Assembly (NCBI GenBank): GCA_001689535.1
Contig: LUJP01000080.1
Coordinates: forward strand, 25,462-89,461
Reading direction: 5' to 3'
DNA length: 64,000 nt
From: Bacteroidales bacterium M5
GTDB taxonomy: Bacteria; Bacteroidota; Bacteroidia; Bacteroidales; Muribaculaceae
In this document: positions 16,782 through 26,138 of the stretch, one piece after another
Numbering within the stretch: position 1 is the first letter of the stretch
Layout: every line of letters starts with the position of its first letter
Translations under genes and position numbers: made by a program
The notes under the pieces: model-generated
The model's database searches: none
Told to the model about the DNA's origin: nothing
Seen by the model: the letters and a program-made list of their open reading frames with translations, nothing else

Positions 16782-18986
16782 ATGAACCCGAAATATATCC
16801 TGGGGGCAATTCTGCTCTCGGCCACTCTCACCCTTCCGGCAACAGAACCGTTTCGCAACCCCGACCTTCCGGTAGAGCAGCGCGTAAGCGACCTCTTATC
16901 GCGCCTCACACTTGAAGAAAAAGTGAATCTGATGAAGCACGACGCTCCTGCCGTTCCACGCCTCGGCATTCCGGCCTACAACTGGTGGAACGAGGCGCTC
17001 CACGGCGTGGCGCGCACGCCCGAAAAGGTAACCGTTTTCCCCCAGGCCATAGCCATGGCGGCAACTTTCGATCCGGAAGCGCTGCAACGTGCCGGTGACA
17101 TTGCCTCTTCCGAAGGGCGTGCGCTGTTCAACGAGGCTCTTGCAGCCGGTAATGGCATACCGCAGTACCGCGGTCTTACCTACTGGACTCCAAACATAAA
17201 CATATTTCGCGATCCGCGCTGGGGACGCGGACAGGAAACATACGGCGAAGATCCCTACCTCACGGCAAAAATGGGTGCGGCCATGGTGCGCGGACTCGAG
17301 GGTTCCGACCCGTTCTATCTGAAGGCCGTGGCTTGTGCCAAACACTATGCCGTGCACAGCGGTCCGGAAGGCAACCGCCACGTGTTTGACGCCCGAGTCT
17401 CCCCTCACGACCTCTGGGACACATATCTCCCCGCATTCCGCGAACTGGTGGTGAAAGCAAAGGTGCATGGCGTAATGTGTGCCTACAACCGCCTCGACGG
17501 ACAGCCGTGCTGCGGCCACAACGAGCTGCTTCAGGACATACTCCGCAACCAGTGGCATTTCAAAGGCTATGTTACCTCCGACTGCTGGGCGGTAAATGAT
17601 TTCGCCCACAATCACAAGACCCATACAAACGACACCGAAGCCGTGGCCGACGCCGTGCTCAGCGGAACCGACCTCGAATGCGGCAACCTGTATCCCCGCC
17701 TGGTCCAGGCCGTGGAGCAGGGAATAATCACCGAAAAAGAAATAAACGTTTCGCTGGCCCGACTTCTCGAAATCCAGTTCCGACTCGGTATGTTTGATGC
17801 GCCGGAGCGCAACCCCTACGCCTCGATTGACCGTAAGGTAATAGAATCACCCGCACACAAGGCCCACGCCTACAATATGGCCCGCAAATCGATGGTGCTT
17901 CTTAAAAATGAAGGTAACATTCTGCCGCTTGACTCCACGGCCATTCGCCGCATAGCTCTGGTGGGTCCCAACTTCAACAACGAATCGACCCTGCTTGCCA
18001 ACTATTTCGGAGTTCCCAGCGAAATTATCACCCCGTATAAGAGCCTGAAAAAACGTTTCGGCAACCGCATACAGATCGACACCATCACCGGTGTAGGATT
18101 CGTGACTCCCCTGCCCGGCGCCCCCTCTCCGGCCGAAGTTGCGAGCAAAGCGGCCAAGACCGACATTATAATATTCGTGGGCGGAATCAGCGCCGACTAT
18201 GAGGGTGAGGCAGGCGATGCCGGAGCTGCCGGATATGGTGGCTTTGCAAGCGGCGACCGCACCACGACAGCTCTGCCCGCTCCGCAGACCGCACTCCTCA
18301 AGGAGCTGAAGAAAACCGGACGTCCGGTTATTCTCGTAAACATGTCAGGCTCCGTGATGAGTTTCGAATGGGAAAGCGACAATGTCGATGCCATTCTGCA
18401 GGCATGGTACGGAGGCCAGGCTGCCGGCGACGCGATTACCGACATCCTGTTCGGAAGCTATAATCCCTCGGGACGCATGCCTCTGACCACATACAAATCC
18501 GACCGCGACCTGCCCGATTTCGAAGACTACTCCATGGCCGGACGCACCTACCGTTACTTCAAGGGCGATGTGCGATATCCTTTCGGCCACGGACTGAGCT
18601 ATACCAAATTTTCATACAGCCCGCTCAACGCGCCCGACAGCGTGACCACCGGCCACGACGCCACGGTTTCGGTCACTGTAAAAAACACAGGCAAACGCCA
18701 GGGCGACGAAGTAGTGCAGCTCTACGTGAGCCATTCTCCCGAAGGCCGTGTGGCCGTTCCGGTGCGTTCGCTCAAAGGCTTCCGTCGTGTAAGCCTCAAG
18801 CCGGGTGAAAGCCGCAAGGTTTCCTTTACGCTCACCCCCGAAGAGCTCGGCCTGGTAGACAACCGCGGTAACCTTGTAATGGAGCCGGGAAGCGTCCAGA
18901 TATACGTAGGCGGAGGCCAGCCTTTCCACTCGGCAGGAAGCTTTGCCGACCTCACTATAAAAGGCGACCCCTATAAGGTGTATTGA
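16782..18986 (+). CDS. GH3 beta-glucosidase/beta-xylosidase, exported
   Basis: A 734-residue protein with a signal peptide of about 20 residues. The GH3 N-terminal barrel carries NWWNEALHGVAR, the KHYAVHSGPE loop and GYVTSDCWAV, where Asp267 is the expected nucleophile. The five-stranded alpha/beta sandwich follows (IALVGPNFN, IIFVGGISADYEGE), and a fibronectin-type III domain closes the protein (YPFGHGLSYTKFSYS, VKNTGKRQGDEVVQLYV). NWWNEALHGVAR and TSDCWA resemble bacterial xylan 1,4-beta-xylosidases more than cellobiases. The upstream 218 bases are AT-rich and show no TAnnTTTG. The region directly downstream is degenerate. Confidence 0.93.
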   Translation: MNPKYILGAILLSATLTLPATEPFRNPDLPVEQRVSDLLSRLTLEEKVNLMKHDAPAVPRLGIPAYNWWNEALHGVARTPEKVTVFPQAIAMAATFDPEALQRAGDIASSEGRALFNEALAAGNGIPQYRGLTYWTPNINIFRDPRWGRGQETYGEDPYLTAKMGAAMVRGLEGSDPFYLKAVACAKHYAVHSGPEGNRHVFDARVSPHDLWDTYLPAFRELVVKAKVHGVMCAYNRLDGQPCCGHNELLQDILRNQWHFKGYVTSDCWAVNDFAHNHKTHTNDTEAVADAVLSGTDLECGNLYPRLVQAVEQGIITEKEINVSLARLLEIQFRLGMFDAPERNPYASIDRKVIESPAHKAHAYNMARKSMVLLKNEGNILPLDSTAIRRIALVGPNFNNESTLLANYFGVPSEIITPYKSLKKRFGNRIQIDTITGVGFVTPLPGAPSPAEVASKAAKTDIIIFVGGISADYEGEAGDAGAAGYGGFASGDRTTTALPAPQTALLKELKKTGRPVILVNMSGSVMSFEWESDNVDAILQAWYGGQAAGDAITDILFGSYNPSGRMPLTTYKSDRDLPDFEDYSMAGRTYRYFKGDVRYPFGHGLSYTKFSYSPLNAPDSVTTGHDATVSVTVKNTGKRQGDEVVQLYVSHSPEGRVAVPVRSLKGFRRVSLKPGESRKVSFTLTPEELGLVDNRGNLVMEPGSVQIYVGGGQPFHSAGSFADLTIKGDPYKVY

Positions 18987-19011
18987 CCTGAAAGTAAGGT
19001 GTGTTGGCCTG

Positions 19012-20026
19012 AAAACAGGTCCAGCTCCAGGCGACGTTTATAATACTCTTCAATTACGCTCCACTTTTGCAATCGACTCAAGCCTGATTTACGACATAGA
19101 AAACATGGTGGTGGCCGATAACAAACTATTCATAAAGTCAAGGGATCTTCTGAAGTTCTTCAATGCATCCGACGGCAAGTTTCTGGGCAATCTCGCCTCA
19201 ATAGGCGAGGGCCCCGGTGAATACCTTTTTGTGAACCGTCTGTGGAATACAGATGATACGATTCACATTTTCGACTCAATGTCCAAAAAAAATCAACAAT
19301 TACAATTCGTCGGGACAATTTCTGTCATCCCGCACCTTATTTGAAAATGCTCCCAAGACTTCTGCCGACCATCCGGCTGTAAATTTCGTTATCGAATCAC
19401 CCGACGGCAATGGTTTCTACAGCATCAACACCTGGATGGGTGGTGTAGGCAAGCCTGTTCCGTCTTACTCAAAATATGCGGCCGATGATTCTATGGAATA
19501 CCTCGTTAAAGGAAGATTCCTGAACTGCGGTTCTTATGGTTATTCACGTGCGGCCGTTGACCGTAAACACAACCGCGTGCTGACGTGGGAGAATTGCATC
19601 GACACTCTCTTTGCCATTTCCGACTCCACCGTCAGGCCTCTCTACGCCCTGGATTATGGCAAATACTCGATACCGCAACACATTCAGAGCCTCCCCGATA
19701 TGTTTGACCGCATGCTTACTCTGAAAAATATGGAGGGATGCAACCTTATTGTCTCCTCACAATATTTCACTCCGGTAGACAACAAGATTATCTACTCCAT
19801 CATGCACTACAACAACATAGATGGCAACGACGGCATTCTGATTGTGACTCTCGACCAAGACGACGCTTCCGCCCGGGCGGTACGACTAAAAGATCCCTCA
19901 GGCCGCTACATTCCCCAGGCTTCAATTCTTGTTGACGGAGATTACCTATACGTGGCTTTGCGCGACAGTAAGAACGAGGAAGCCAATCCGTCTGTGGCCC
20001 GCCTTCCATTGTCTGAATTTCTATGA
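19012..20026 (+). pseudogene. broken 6-bladed beta-propeller gene (BF3341-like), 5'-truncated and frameshifted
   Basis: The first frame reads LRSTFAIDSSLIYDIENMVVADNKLFIK, then GEGPGEYLF, the hallmark of the BF3341 propeller family of Bacteroidales, and IHIFDSMSKK. At a run of eight A residues (19285-19292) the frame is lost. Reading with seven A gives SKKINNYNSSGQFLSSRTLF and the protein then continues in the other frame to 20026. No start codon or signal peptide is present: the reading frame runs back without a start through the stop of the GH3 gene, so about 60 N-terminal residues are missing. Together these mark a pseudogene. Intact members are exported or lipid-anchored and have no agreed function. 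Confidence 0.8.
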
Positions 20027-20241
20027 AATCTGCCATAATTTCAATTCTGATTGGACTGTTTGCCGGTACCGCATCATGGCAGGCATTTCAGCTAATCCAT
20101 GACCGTAAAGCACAAGAACAGGCCAATGCATATGTTAATTATAACTCACTGATTGAAGAGGACATACGAGCCATAATTGAACAAATACCGATAAATCTTT
20201 GTGAAATTCCAATTTTCAGCAATAAAGGGACTATGGCATAG
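20023..20241 (+). CDS. small membrane-anchored ORF of unknown function, possibly a remnant
   Basis: 72 residues whose ATG overlaps the end of the propeller remnant (ATGA). An N-terminal hydrophobic segment (SAIISILIGLFAGTASW) is followed by a charged helix. It stops exactly where RND-pump sequence begins in another frame. It may be a short companion protein of the propeller gene whose end was lost at a deletion junction. I recognise no family. It lies within the pseudogene island, so expression is doubtful. Confidence 0.4.
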   Translation: MKSAIISILIGLFAGTASWQAFQLIHDRKAQEQANAYVNYNSLIEEDIRAIIEQIPINLCEIPIFSNKGTMA

Positions 20242-21001
20242 ACACCGACTATACGTTCCTTGAAACCAACGAGCGGCTCGATGCCATTCGCTCACAGCTT
20301 CCTGTGGCGGGGGTTAGCATCAGAACGGCAAAGGCCAAGGCCACCGACCTGCCGGTGATGCTCATACAGGTAACCGAAAACAGCTCCGATGTATCGCGAA
20401 GCGACAAACGCCAGATGAGCGATGTGGTGGACAACGTGGTGCGCCGCAGGCTCGAGCAGCTCCCGGATGTATCCATGGTGGATATTACCGGAACCGTGCA
20501 GCCCCAGATATCGCTGTACCCCGACCTGCAGCGCCTCTCGCAGTGCAACCTTACGGTAGCGGACATAATGCAGGCGTTAAGCCGGGCAGGGAGCGCCAAT
20601 TCCACGGTGGGGGTCATTGACGGCGGACGAGTATGCCATCTGAATGTAAACAACAGTCTGACCTCGCACTTCTCGTGGCGGGAGTAATCACTGTATTCTA
20701 TGCCTTTTTCCTGCTCTCCTCTTACTCCGACTCGTTGAAGGCGCTGAGAAAGAAATCGCCCGGCATGCCTAAGAACTCTGAGATTATCTCTTCATCGGCC
20801 CTGTCGCAAGCCATGATGTCTACTCTGCCCACAGTTGCACTAACCACAATTGTCATAGTTGCGACCATGGCGGTAAATATCTCAGACAGCTTTATGTTAT
20901 GGGATGACTTTTCAAAAATCCTGAGCGGAGGTCTGGCCGGCTCAGTAATAGCGGTAATAATTATACCGCCATTGGTTCTTATTCCAAGGCGGCATAAATA
21001 A
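20241..21001 (+). pseudogene. fragments of an RND (AcrB-type) efflux pump gene
   Basis: The first fragment (about 20241-20687) reads ERLDAIRSQLPVAGVSI, then VVRRRLEQLPDVSMVDITG and LYPDLQRLSQCNLTVADIMQAL, which is the porter domain of an RND transporter. It has no start. From about 20675 another frame (ending 21001) gives hydrophobic sequence resembling the last membrane region, with STLPTVALTTIVIVATM and GGLAGSVIAVIIIPPLVL. The roughly 1000-residue protein is reduced to about 270 codons with an internal deletion and a frame change. It is clearly non-functional as a pump; the match of the second fragment is weaker than that of the first. Confidence 0.65.
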
Positions 21002-21029
21002 AGCTACAGAATGGGATGTGAGGGGGAGC

Positions 21030-22046
21030 TTATTTTCCGTGCTCCTTGTAGATGACGTTGGTCACCACCTGGCCTACAGCCTTGAGAGTGGAACGGTCAA
21101 TGTTGGTGAGGTTGTCGCTCAGGCGGTGCCATGTTGGATTGAACGATCCCGTCTGTGGATTATTGCATTCTATGATGTCTATGCAAGGTATACCTCCCCG
21201 GTTTATGAATATATGGTCGTCGGTTATGCCGCCGCCGATGTCGTTCACGAATACTGAGGCGTATGGCGAAACGGAAGCCTCGCTCCACACACGGTCAACC
21301 ACATCGGGTGCCTCACGGTTTGAAATGTACTCACGGTGGAATCGCGCGCCGCGGCCACCTACCATGTCGAGCAGTATGCCGTAGACCGGACGGTCTTCCT
21401 TTGTGGCGTAAGGCATATTGTTTACCCAGTGCTGGGTTCCCAGACACCAGGTTGACTCATTTGAACCCCAGCCTTCCGTCTTGCCGTAATCTTCGGCATC
21501 CACCAGAAGTATGTCCACTCCCACTTCGGGCGTCTGCTGCCCTATGAGCCGGGCTATCTCCAGCAGTACTCCCACCCCGCTGGCGCCGTCGTTCGCGCCG
21601 TCAATCGGTGTGTTGTGTTTTGCGGGATCTTCCTCATTATCAGCCCACGGACGGGTATCGTAATGGGCCAGAAGAAGCACTTTGCGTTTCGCTCCGCTGT
21701 TGAAGCGGCCCATGATATTGTTTATGGGAAGGGCGTCGCCGGTATAGGCGCTCACCATCGCGTTCTGGGTGATGATTGTGTCAGCTCCAGCTTTATGCAG
21801 TGTGCTCACTATATAATTGGCGCATTCGGTATGTGCTTTTGTGCGGGGCACTCTCGGCCCGAAGCCCACCTGACGCGAAATGTGCAGATAGGCGCTATCC
21901 TCGTTAAACGAGGGTATCTCCCCGCCTGCCCTTACTTCGGAGACAGCCATGGTAGTGTCGGCGTGCGTGCCGTCACTCCCCGCCTTTCCTGAGCCACACG
22001 AGCTCAGAAGTATTATGCTTACGAAAAGGGAAATATTTCTAAACAT
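21030..22046 (-). CDS. M28-family metallopeptidase / glutaminyl-peptide cyclotransferase-like lipoprotein
   Basis: 338 residues. The start at 22046 is chosen because an upstream in-frame ATG at 22070 falls inside the -7 promoter element. The N-terminus is a lipoprotein signal (lipobox LSSC). The M28 metal-site motifs are present: [23 protein letters not shown] and [11 protein letters not shown]. The late IECNN segment and [15 protein letters not shown], with WHRLSD-type spacing, match glutaminyl cyclases, which turn N-terminal Gln into pyroglutamate. A Zn-dependent aminopeptidase is the alternative. It is divergent from ligA. Confidence 0.87.
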   Translation of the reverse strand: MFRNISLFVSIILLSSCGSGKAGSDGTHADTTMAVSEVRAGGEIPSFNEDSAYLHISRQVGFGPRVPRTKAHTECANYIVSTLHKAGADTIITQNAMVSAYTGDALPINNIMGRFNSGAKRKVLLLAHYDTRPWADNEEDPAKHNTPIDGANDGASGVGVLLEIARLIGQQTPEVGVDILLVDAEDYGKTEGWGSNESTWCLGTQHWVNNMPYATKEDRPVYGILLDMVGGRGARFHREYISNREAPDVVDRVWSEASVSPYASVFVNDIGGGITDDHIFINRGGIPCIDIIECNNPQTGSFNPTWHRLSDNLTNIDRSTLKAVGQVVTNVIYKEHGK

Positions 22047-22067
22047 CTCTCGATTGGTTTGATTTGG

Positions 22068-22075
22068 CAAAGTTA
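22068..22075 (-). promoter_or_regulatory. -7 promoter element (TAACTTTG) for the M28 gene
   Basis: A perfect minus-strand TAnnTTTG 21 bases upstream of the start at 22046. A TTTG about 15 bases further upstream may be the -33 element. Confidence 0.75.
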
Positions 22076-22182
22076 CGAAGTTGTTACGAACAAATTACGT
22101 TTCAACCAATTTATTTTCACTCCCCATGTTTAATTTATGTTAAATATAGAATGACCTCTCCTTCTCCCCACCATAAATGGAC

Positions 22183-22190
22183 TATCTTTG
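22183..22190 (+). promoter_or_regulatory. -7 promoter element (TATCTTTG) for ligA
   Basis: A perfect TAnnTTTG 29 bases before the ligA ATG at 22220. It excludes the earlier in-frame ATG at 22151, which would lie upstream of the transcript. Confidence 0.75.
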
Positions 22191-22219
22191 CCACTTTCAT
22201 AATCTTTTTTACACATCCG

Positions 22220-24241
22220 ATGCAATCAGCCAAAGAAGAAATCGAAGCCCTGCGACGTGAACTTAATGAGCACAACTACAACTATTATGTGCTCAACAGC
22301 CCGGCTATTTCCGATTATGATTATGACATGATGATGAAACGCCTCGAAGTCATCGAGGCCGCACATCCCGAGCTTGACGACCCACTATCGCCGTCCCACC
22401 GCGTAGGCTCCGACCTGGCCGCCAAGGGTTTCGAACAGTTCGTACACAGGCGCCAGATGCTTTCTCTGGCAAACACCTATTCCATCGATGAGGTAAATGA
22501 TTTCGTAAGGCGATGCCGCGAGGCCCTCATGGGCGAGAAGTTCGACATTGTGGGCGAGATGAAGTTTGACGGCACATCCATTTCCCTCCACTATTCGGGC
22601 GGCCGACTCGTAAGGGCCGTAACCCGCGGTGACGGCGAGAAAGGCGATGTGGTCACCGACAATGTGAAGACCATCCGCAGCATTCCTCTTGAGCTCCGTG
22701 GCTCAGGCTGGCCCGACGAATTCGAGATACGCGGCGAGATTGTGCTTCCATGGAAAGCTTTCGACGCGCTGAACACCGAAAGGGAATTCAATGAGGAACC
22801 ACTTTTTGCCAATCCGCGCAACGCAGCTTCCGGAACCCTCAAGATGCAGAATTCGGCCGAAGTCGCACGCCGTGGGCTCGACGCATACTTCTATTATCTT
22901 CTCGGCGACAATCTTCCCGCCGACAACCATTACGACAACATGCAGGCTGCCCGTGAGTGGGGTTTCAAGGTGAGCGACGCCATGACGCTGCTCCACTCCC
23001 TCGATGAGGTTGACGCCTTCATTTCCCATTGGGACACCGCCCGCAAGGAACTCCCCGTGGCAACGGACGGCCTGGTGTTCAAAGTCAACTCCCTGCGCCA
23101 GCAGCTCAATCTCGGTTTCACGGCCAAAAGCCCCCGATGGGCCGTGGCCTATAAGTTTCAGGCTGAGCGCGCGCTGACCCCCCTGCGGTTCGTTTCGTTC
23201 GAAGTGGGGCGCACAGGTATCATCACCCCCGTGGCCAACCTTGAGCCGGTGCTTCTCTCCGGCACGGTCGTGAAACGCGCCTCACTTCACAACGCCGACA
23301 TAATACGCTCGCTCAACCTCCACGACCGCGACTGGCTCTACGTGGAGAAAGGAGGCGAAATCATCCCCAAGATAGTGGATGTAGACCTCGAGCACCGCGA
23401 CCCCTCCGCATCGCCGGTGGAATTCGTTACCGTCTGCCCCTCGTGCGGCACACCGCTGCGCCATGTAGAGGGCGAGGCGGCGATTGTATGCCCCAACATC
23501 TACGGCTGCGCTCCTCAGATCAAGGGCCGCATAGAGCACTTTGTAGGACGCCGCATGATGAACATCGACGGCATAGGAGAAGAAACGGCCACCCTGCTCT
23601 ATCGCAGCGGCCTCGCCAAAGATCCCGCCGACCTGTATTCGCTTACCTACGACCAGCTTGCCTCTCTGCCGGGATTCGGCGAGAAGAGCGCCGAAAGAAT
23701 TCTCGACGGCCTCCGCGCTTCGCTATCGGTTCCCTTCGACCGTGTGCTCTACGCTCTCTCCGTTCCAAACGTGGGTGAGACCGGCGCCAAGAAAATCGCG
23801 CGCGCCGCGGGCTCAATCGACCGTCTGATGTCGATGTCCGAAGCCGAACTCACGGCGATTGAAGACGTAGGTCCCCGCATCGCCGCCGGAATTGTGGACT
23901 ATTTCTCGCGTCCCGAAGTGCGGACTCTCGTGGAGCGTCTGCGCGCCGCCGGACTGAAAATGGAAATGGACGTGGACACATCCACTCCCCGCTCCGAGAT
24001 TCTCGCCAGAAAACAGATTGTGATATCCGGCACATTCACCCACAACTCCCGCGACCGCTACAAAGAACTCATCGAGCTGAACGGCGGAAAGAACGTCGGC
24101 TCGATTTCCAAAAAGACATCATTCGTTCTCGCCGGCGACAACATGGGTCCCGCCAAGCTCGAGAAAGCCTCGCGACTCGGCGTGCCGATTATGGACGAAG
24201 ATTCTTTTCTCCGACTCATCAACCCGTCGGAAAACGACTGA
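22220..24241 (+). CDS. ligA: NAD-dependent DNA ligase LigA
   Basis: 673 residues, normal length. Domains in order: Ia ([25 protein letters not shown]), adenylation domain with the lysine nucleophile Lys115 in EMKFDGTS and [14 protein letters not shown], an OB fold ([16 protein letters not shown] precedes it), a four-Cys zinc finger (CPSCGTPL...CPNIYGC), a helix-hairpin-helix region, and a C-terminal BRCT domain ([20 protein letters not shown]). It seals nicks in replication and repair using NAD+. It is single-gene with its own promoter. Confidence 0.98.
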   Translation: MQSAKEEIEALRRELNEHNYNYYVLNSPAISDYDYDMMMKRLEVIEAAHPELDDPLSPSHRVGSDLAAKGFEQFVHRRQMLSLANTYSIDEVNDFVRRCREALMGEKFDIVGEMKFDGTSISLHYSGGRLVRAVTRGDGEKGDVVTDNVKTIRSIPLELRGSGWPDEFEIRGEIVLPWKAFDALNTEREFNEEPLFANPRNAASGTLKMQNSAEVARRGLDAYFYYLLGDNLPADNHYDNMQAAREWGFKVSDAMTLLHSLDEVDAFISHWDTARKELPVATDGLVFKVNSLRQQLNLGFTAKSPRWAVAYKFQAERALTPLRFVSFEVGRTGIITPVANLEPVLLSGTVVKRASLHNADIIRSLNLHDRDWLYVEKGGEIIPKIVDVDLEHRDPSASPVEFVTVCPSCGTPLRHVEGEAAIVCPNIYGCAPQIKGRIEHFVGRRMMNIDGIGEETATLLYRSGLAKDPADLYSLTYDQLASLPGFGEKSAERILDGLRASLSVPFDRVLYALSVPNVGETGAKKIARAAGSIDRLMSMSEAELTAIEDVGPRIAAGIVDYFSRPEVRTLVERLRAAGLKMEMDVDTSTPRSEILARKQIVISGTFTHNSRDRYKELIELNGGKNVGSISKKTSFVLAGDNMGPAKLEKASRLGVPIMDEDSFLRLINPSEND

Positions 24242-24274
24242 CAATAACTTTTTTATCACAAATAATTTACAAGT

Positions 24275-24886
24275 ATGAAAAAGCAAATCAAATTTCTCGC
24301 TGTAATAGCAGCAATTGTAATTTCCGGCCTTTCTATGAAAGCAGATGCACAGTTCCGCTTCGGTCTTCGTGCCGGATTGAATGTAAGCTCCCTGCATTTC
24401 AACAACTCTCTTTTCGACGCCTCTAACCGTGCCGGATTCACCGGCGGTATTATCACCGAATTCACCATGCCCGTGGTAGGCATCGGTTTCGACGCATCGC
24501 TCATGTATGTTCGTCGCAACCAGCAGTGGTTCGAGGAAAACGTCGGCACTGAGAAAGTGGGCCGCGACTATATCGACCTGCCTATCAACCTCAAATGGAA
24601 AATGAACATTCCGGTAATCAACGCCATTGCTCGTCCGTTCCTTACCACCGGCCCCGTATTCTCGCTGATGACCGGAAGCAAAAACTACATGGAGGACGTA
24701 AAAGGCCGTCGCTTCGACACCGCATGGAGCTTTGGCGCAGGTGTTGAGGTGCTCAGCCATCTCCAGGTTTCAGCATCCTACGGACTCGGCCTCACAAAAG
24801 CCCTCAAGACTACTGGCGCCACTTCCACCGCCAACATTGAAGGCCACAACCGCTACTGGACCGTAACGGCAGCCTACCTCTTCTGA
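24275..24886 (+). CDS. small outer-membrane beta-barrel protein (PorT/OmpA-like barrel type)
   Basis: A 203-residue exported protein with a signal peptide ending ADA. The mature part consists of amphipathic beta-strands, beginning QFRFGLRAGLNVSSLHF and ending NRYWTVTAAYLF with a terminal aromatic residue, as expected for an 8-stranded barrel. The GLRAGLN start is common to the outer-membrane beta-barrel (PF13568-type) family of Bacteroidetes. The role is unknown. It lies 33 bp behind ligA without a clear promoter, so it may be read through from ligA. A strong terminator follows. Confidence 0.85.
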   Translation: MKKQIKFLAVIAAIVISGLSMKADAQFRFGLRAGLNVSSLHFNNSLFDASNRAGFTGGIITEFTMPVVGIGFDASLMYVRRNQQWFEENVGTEKVGRDYIDLPINLKWKMNIPVINAIARPFLTTGPVFSLMTGSKNYMEDVKGRRFDTAWSFGAGVEVLSHLQVSASYGLGLTKALKTTGATSTANIEGHNRYWTVTAAYLF

Positions 24887-24950
24887 TGCATTTTCCTGAC
24901 GCATCTTCCCATTTAGATGCATCCTCCCCTTATTTCCACACTTAACACTG

Positions 24951-24993
24951 ATATGAGGCAAAAAATCCCCTCAGGATTTTGCCTCATATTTTA
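24951..24993 (+). terminator. intrinsic terminator overlapping the tRNA promoter region
   Basis: The arms ATATGAGGCAAAA and TTTTGCCTCATAT with inner ATCC/GGAT enclose a 5-nt loop and are followed by a T-rich tail. The right arm contains TTTGC (24978-24982), correctly placed to be the -33 element of the tRNA promoter. Confidence 0.8.
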
Positions 24994-25000
24994 TTTTGCC

Positions 25001-25008
25001 TAATTTTG
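25001..25008 (+). promoter_or_regulatory. -7 promoter element (TAATTTTG) for tRNA-Gly
   Basis: A perfect TAnnTTTG 18 bases after TTTGC and 48 bases before the tRNA 5' end. Confidence 0.75.
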
Positions 25009-25056
25009 CACCGCTGACCTCCGGCTGCCCGCCAGCAGCCAGAGCCACCACAAATC

Positions 25057-25129
25057 GCGGCAGTAGCTCAGTTGGTAGAGCATCAGCTTCCCAAGCTGAG
25101 GGTCGCGGGTTCGAGCCCCGTTTGCCGCT
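25057..25129 (+). tRNA. tRNA-Gly (anticodon CCC)
   Basis: A full cloverleaf can be drawn: acceptor GCGGCAG/TTGCCGC with one G-U pair, D stem GCTC/GAGC, anticodon stem TCAGC/GCTGA with loop TTCCCAA (anticodon CCC at 25090-25092), a 5-nt variable loop, and T arm GCGGG-TTCGAGC-CCCGT. The discriminator base is T and no CCA is encoded. It reads GGG codons. Confidence 0.97.
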
Positions 25130-25138
25130 CCTTCATGA

Positions 25139-25187
25139 AAGCCAAATAGTTAACACCGCAACCGTTAACCATTTGGCTTCTTTTTTA
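25139..25187 (+). terminator. terminator after tRNA-Gly
   Basis: The arms AAGCCAAAT-GTTAAC and GTTAAC-ATTTGGCTT are followed by CTTTTTT, starting 10 bases after the tRNA. Confidence 0.85.
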
Positions 25188-25552
25188 TCAACGCCACTTC
25201 TTATTTTAGGTGAGTGGGATGTAGAAGCTGAACTGTTCGTTCGACGGCCGGAGGCCGACGTTCCCAGCTCTCAGGTGCATGGGCCGTAGATATCCTTATC
25301 GACGGTTGAATGTGTGGCGATAGGTATATCGCCACTCCACGCAACAGCCTTATCGCATTTCTTAAGATTTAAATAAACCTATTTTTACATTACCCTGCAA
25401 TATTCAGTGGGAGGAAGGAGTATTGGAGTACCAATCGCCATATTTAACTTTATTTTGATGGCGAGTGCAGGATAGTTGCACATGCAGGGAGGTATTTTTG
25501 CCGTACAATCAATGATATAGCCGCTCGGCATAATTTCTAAATTCTCTTTCCC
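25188..25552. other. gene-free stretch with a 9-bp perfect hairpin
   Basis: No coding frame with convincing codon use is seen on either strand. The one clear structure is GTGGCGATA / TATCGCCAC (25314-25335) around a 4-nt loop, without a T-run, so it is not a terminator. No repeat of the tRNA 3' end was seen that would mark an attachment site. Confidence 0.4.
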
Positions 25553-25774
25553 ATGACAACCATCGCAAAATCCGATCTGATTTTCGCCACACTCTCGCTC
25601 CACGGCTCTACCGTGGCATCGATGCAGATGAGTGGCGTGAGCACACTCCCTGAAATTATCCGCACAATCCGGTCGTCGGTCGACTCCCTCTCGGGCATGG
25701 CCACTCTGTCGCTACGCAACGGCAGCCAGGGCTGGAGTTCCACCCATAGGCTACTATTCTCAGCAGCCGTCTGA
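25553..25774 (+). CDS. small protein of unknown function
   Basis: 73 residues, no signal peptide and no membrane segment. The composition is Ser/Thr-rich: a beta-like start (LIFATLSLHGSTVASMQMSG), a likely helix (LPEIIRTIRSSVDSL) and a second beta-like part (MATLSLRNGSQGW). Codon use (ACC, ATC, CTC, GGC) matches neighbouring genes. An opposing frame of 68 codons overlaps and could compete, but its product has no recognisable features. I recall similar short proteins in Bacteroidales but cannot name a family. It is convergent with the TPR gene, 8 bases away. Confidence 0.5.
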   Translation: MTTIAKSDLIFATLSLHGSTVASMQMSGVSTLPEIIRTIRSSVDSLSGMATLSLRNGSQGWSSTHRLLFSAAV

Positions 25775-25782
25775 GGGCATCC

Positions 25783-26052
25783 TTAGGGATTCAGCAGGTC
25801 GGGGTTGAAAAACGCCTCGATATCACGCGCCTGCTCCAGAGCCTTCGACGCCGGTCCTTCAGGATCTATTTCCGCCGAGGCGGCATAATCATTCATGGCA
25901 GAGCTGCGGCGCCCAAGCCGCCACCACAGTTTGCCACGAATAAACCGAGCCTGCGCATTCTGCGGATGCTCTGCCACAAACCGGTCGAGTGCCTCCATGG
26001 CCTCGCCGGTTTTGTTTTTCCTTATCAGTCCTTCGATTTCTTCTATAGTCAT
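25783..26052 (-). CDS. small tetratricopeptide-repeat protein
   Basis: An 89-residue cytoplasmic protein made of about two TPR units: KTGEAMEALDRFVAEHPQNAQARFIRGKL and GRRSSAMNDYAASAEIDPEGPAS, with the W/L/G/Y/A/P spacing of the motif. It has no other domain, so it is probably a protein-protein adaptor. It has its own promoter at 26124. Confidence 0.8.
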   Translation of the reverse strand: MTIEEIEGLIRKNKTGEAMEALDRFVAEHPQNAQARFIRGKLWWRLGRRSSAMNDYAASAEIDPEGPASKALEQARDIEAFFNPDLLNP

Positions 26053-26123
26053 TTTCCTACTTTTTTACCTTTCAGAACGTTCTAAATAAAACGGCGGTTC
26101 CGCTGCCTCGATTTATCACCCTG

Positions 26124-26131
26124 CAAAGATA
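26124..26131 (-). promoter_or_regulatory. -7 promoter element (TATCTTTG) for the TPR gene
   Basis: A perfect minus-strand TAnnTTTG 71 bases upstream of the TPR start and just before the divergent phosphatase gene. Confidence 0.6.
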
Positions 26132-26138
26132 GCAAAGA

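Noticed and set aside
25057..25552. Integration (attachment) site at tRNA-Gly
   Set aside because: I looked for a repeat of the tRNA 3' end and for an integrase in the window and saw neither.
25385..25743. Minus-strand short open frames downstream of the tRNA
   Set aside because: Products are Cys/Pro-rich without pattern, and the plus-strand 73-codon frame has better codon use.
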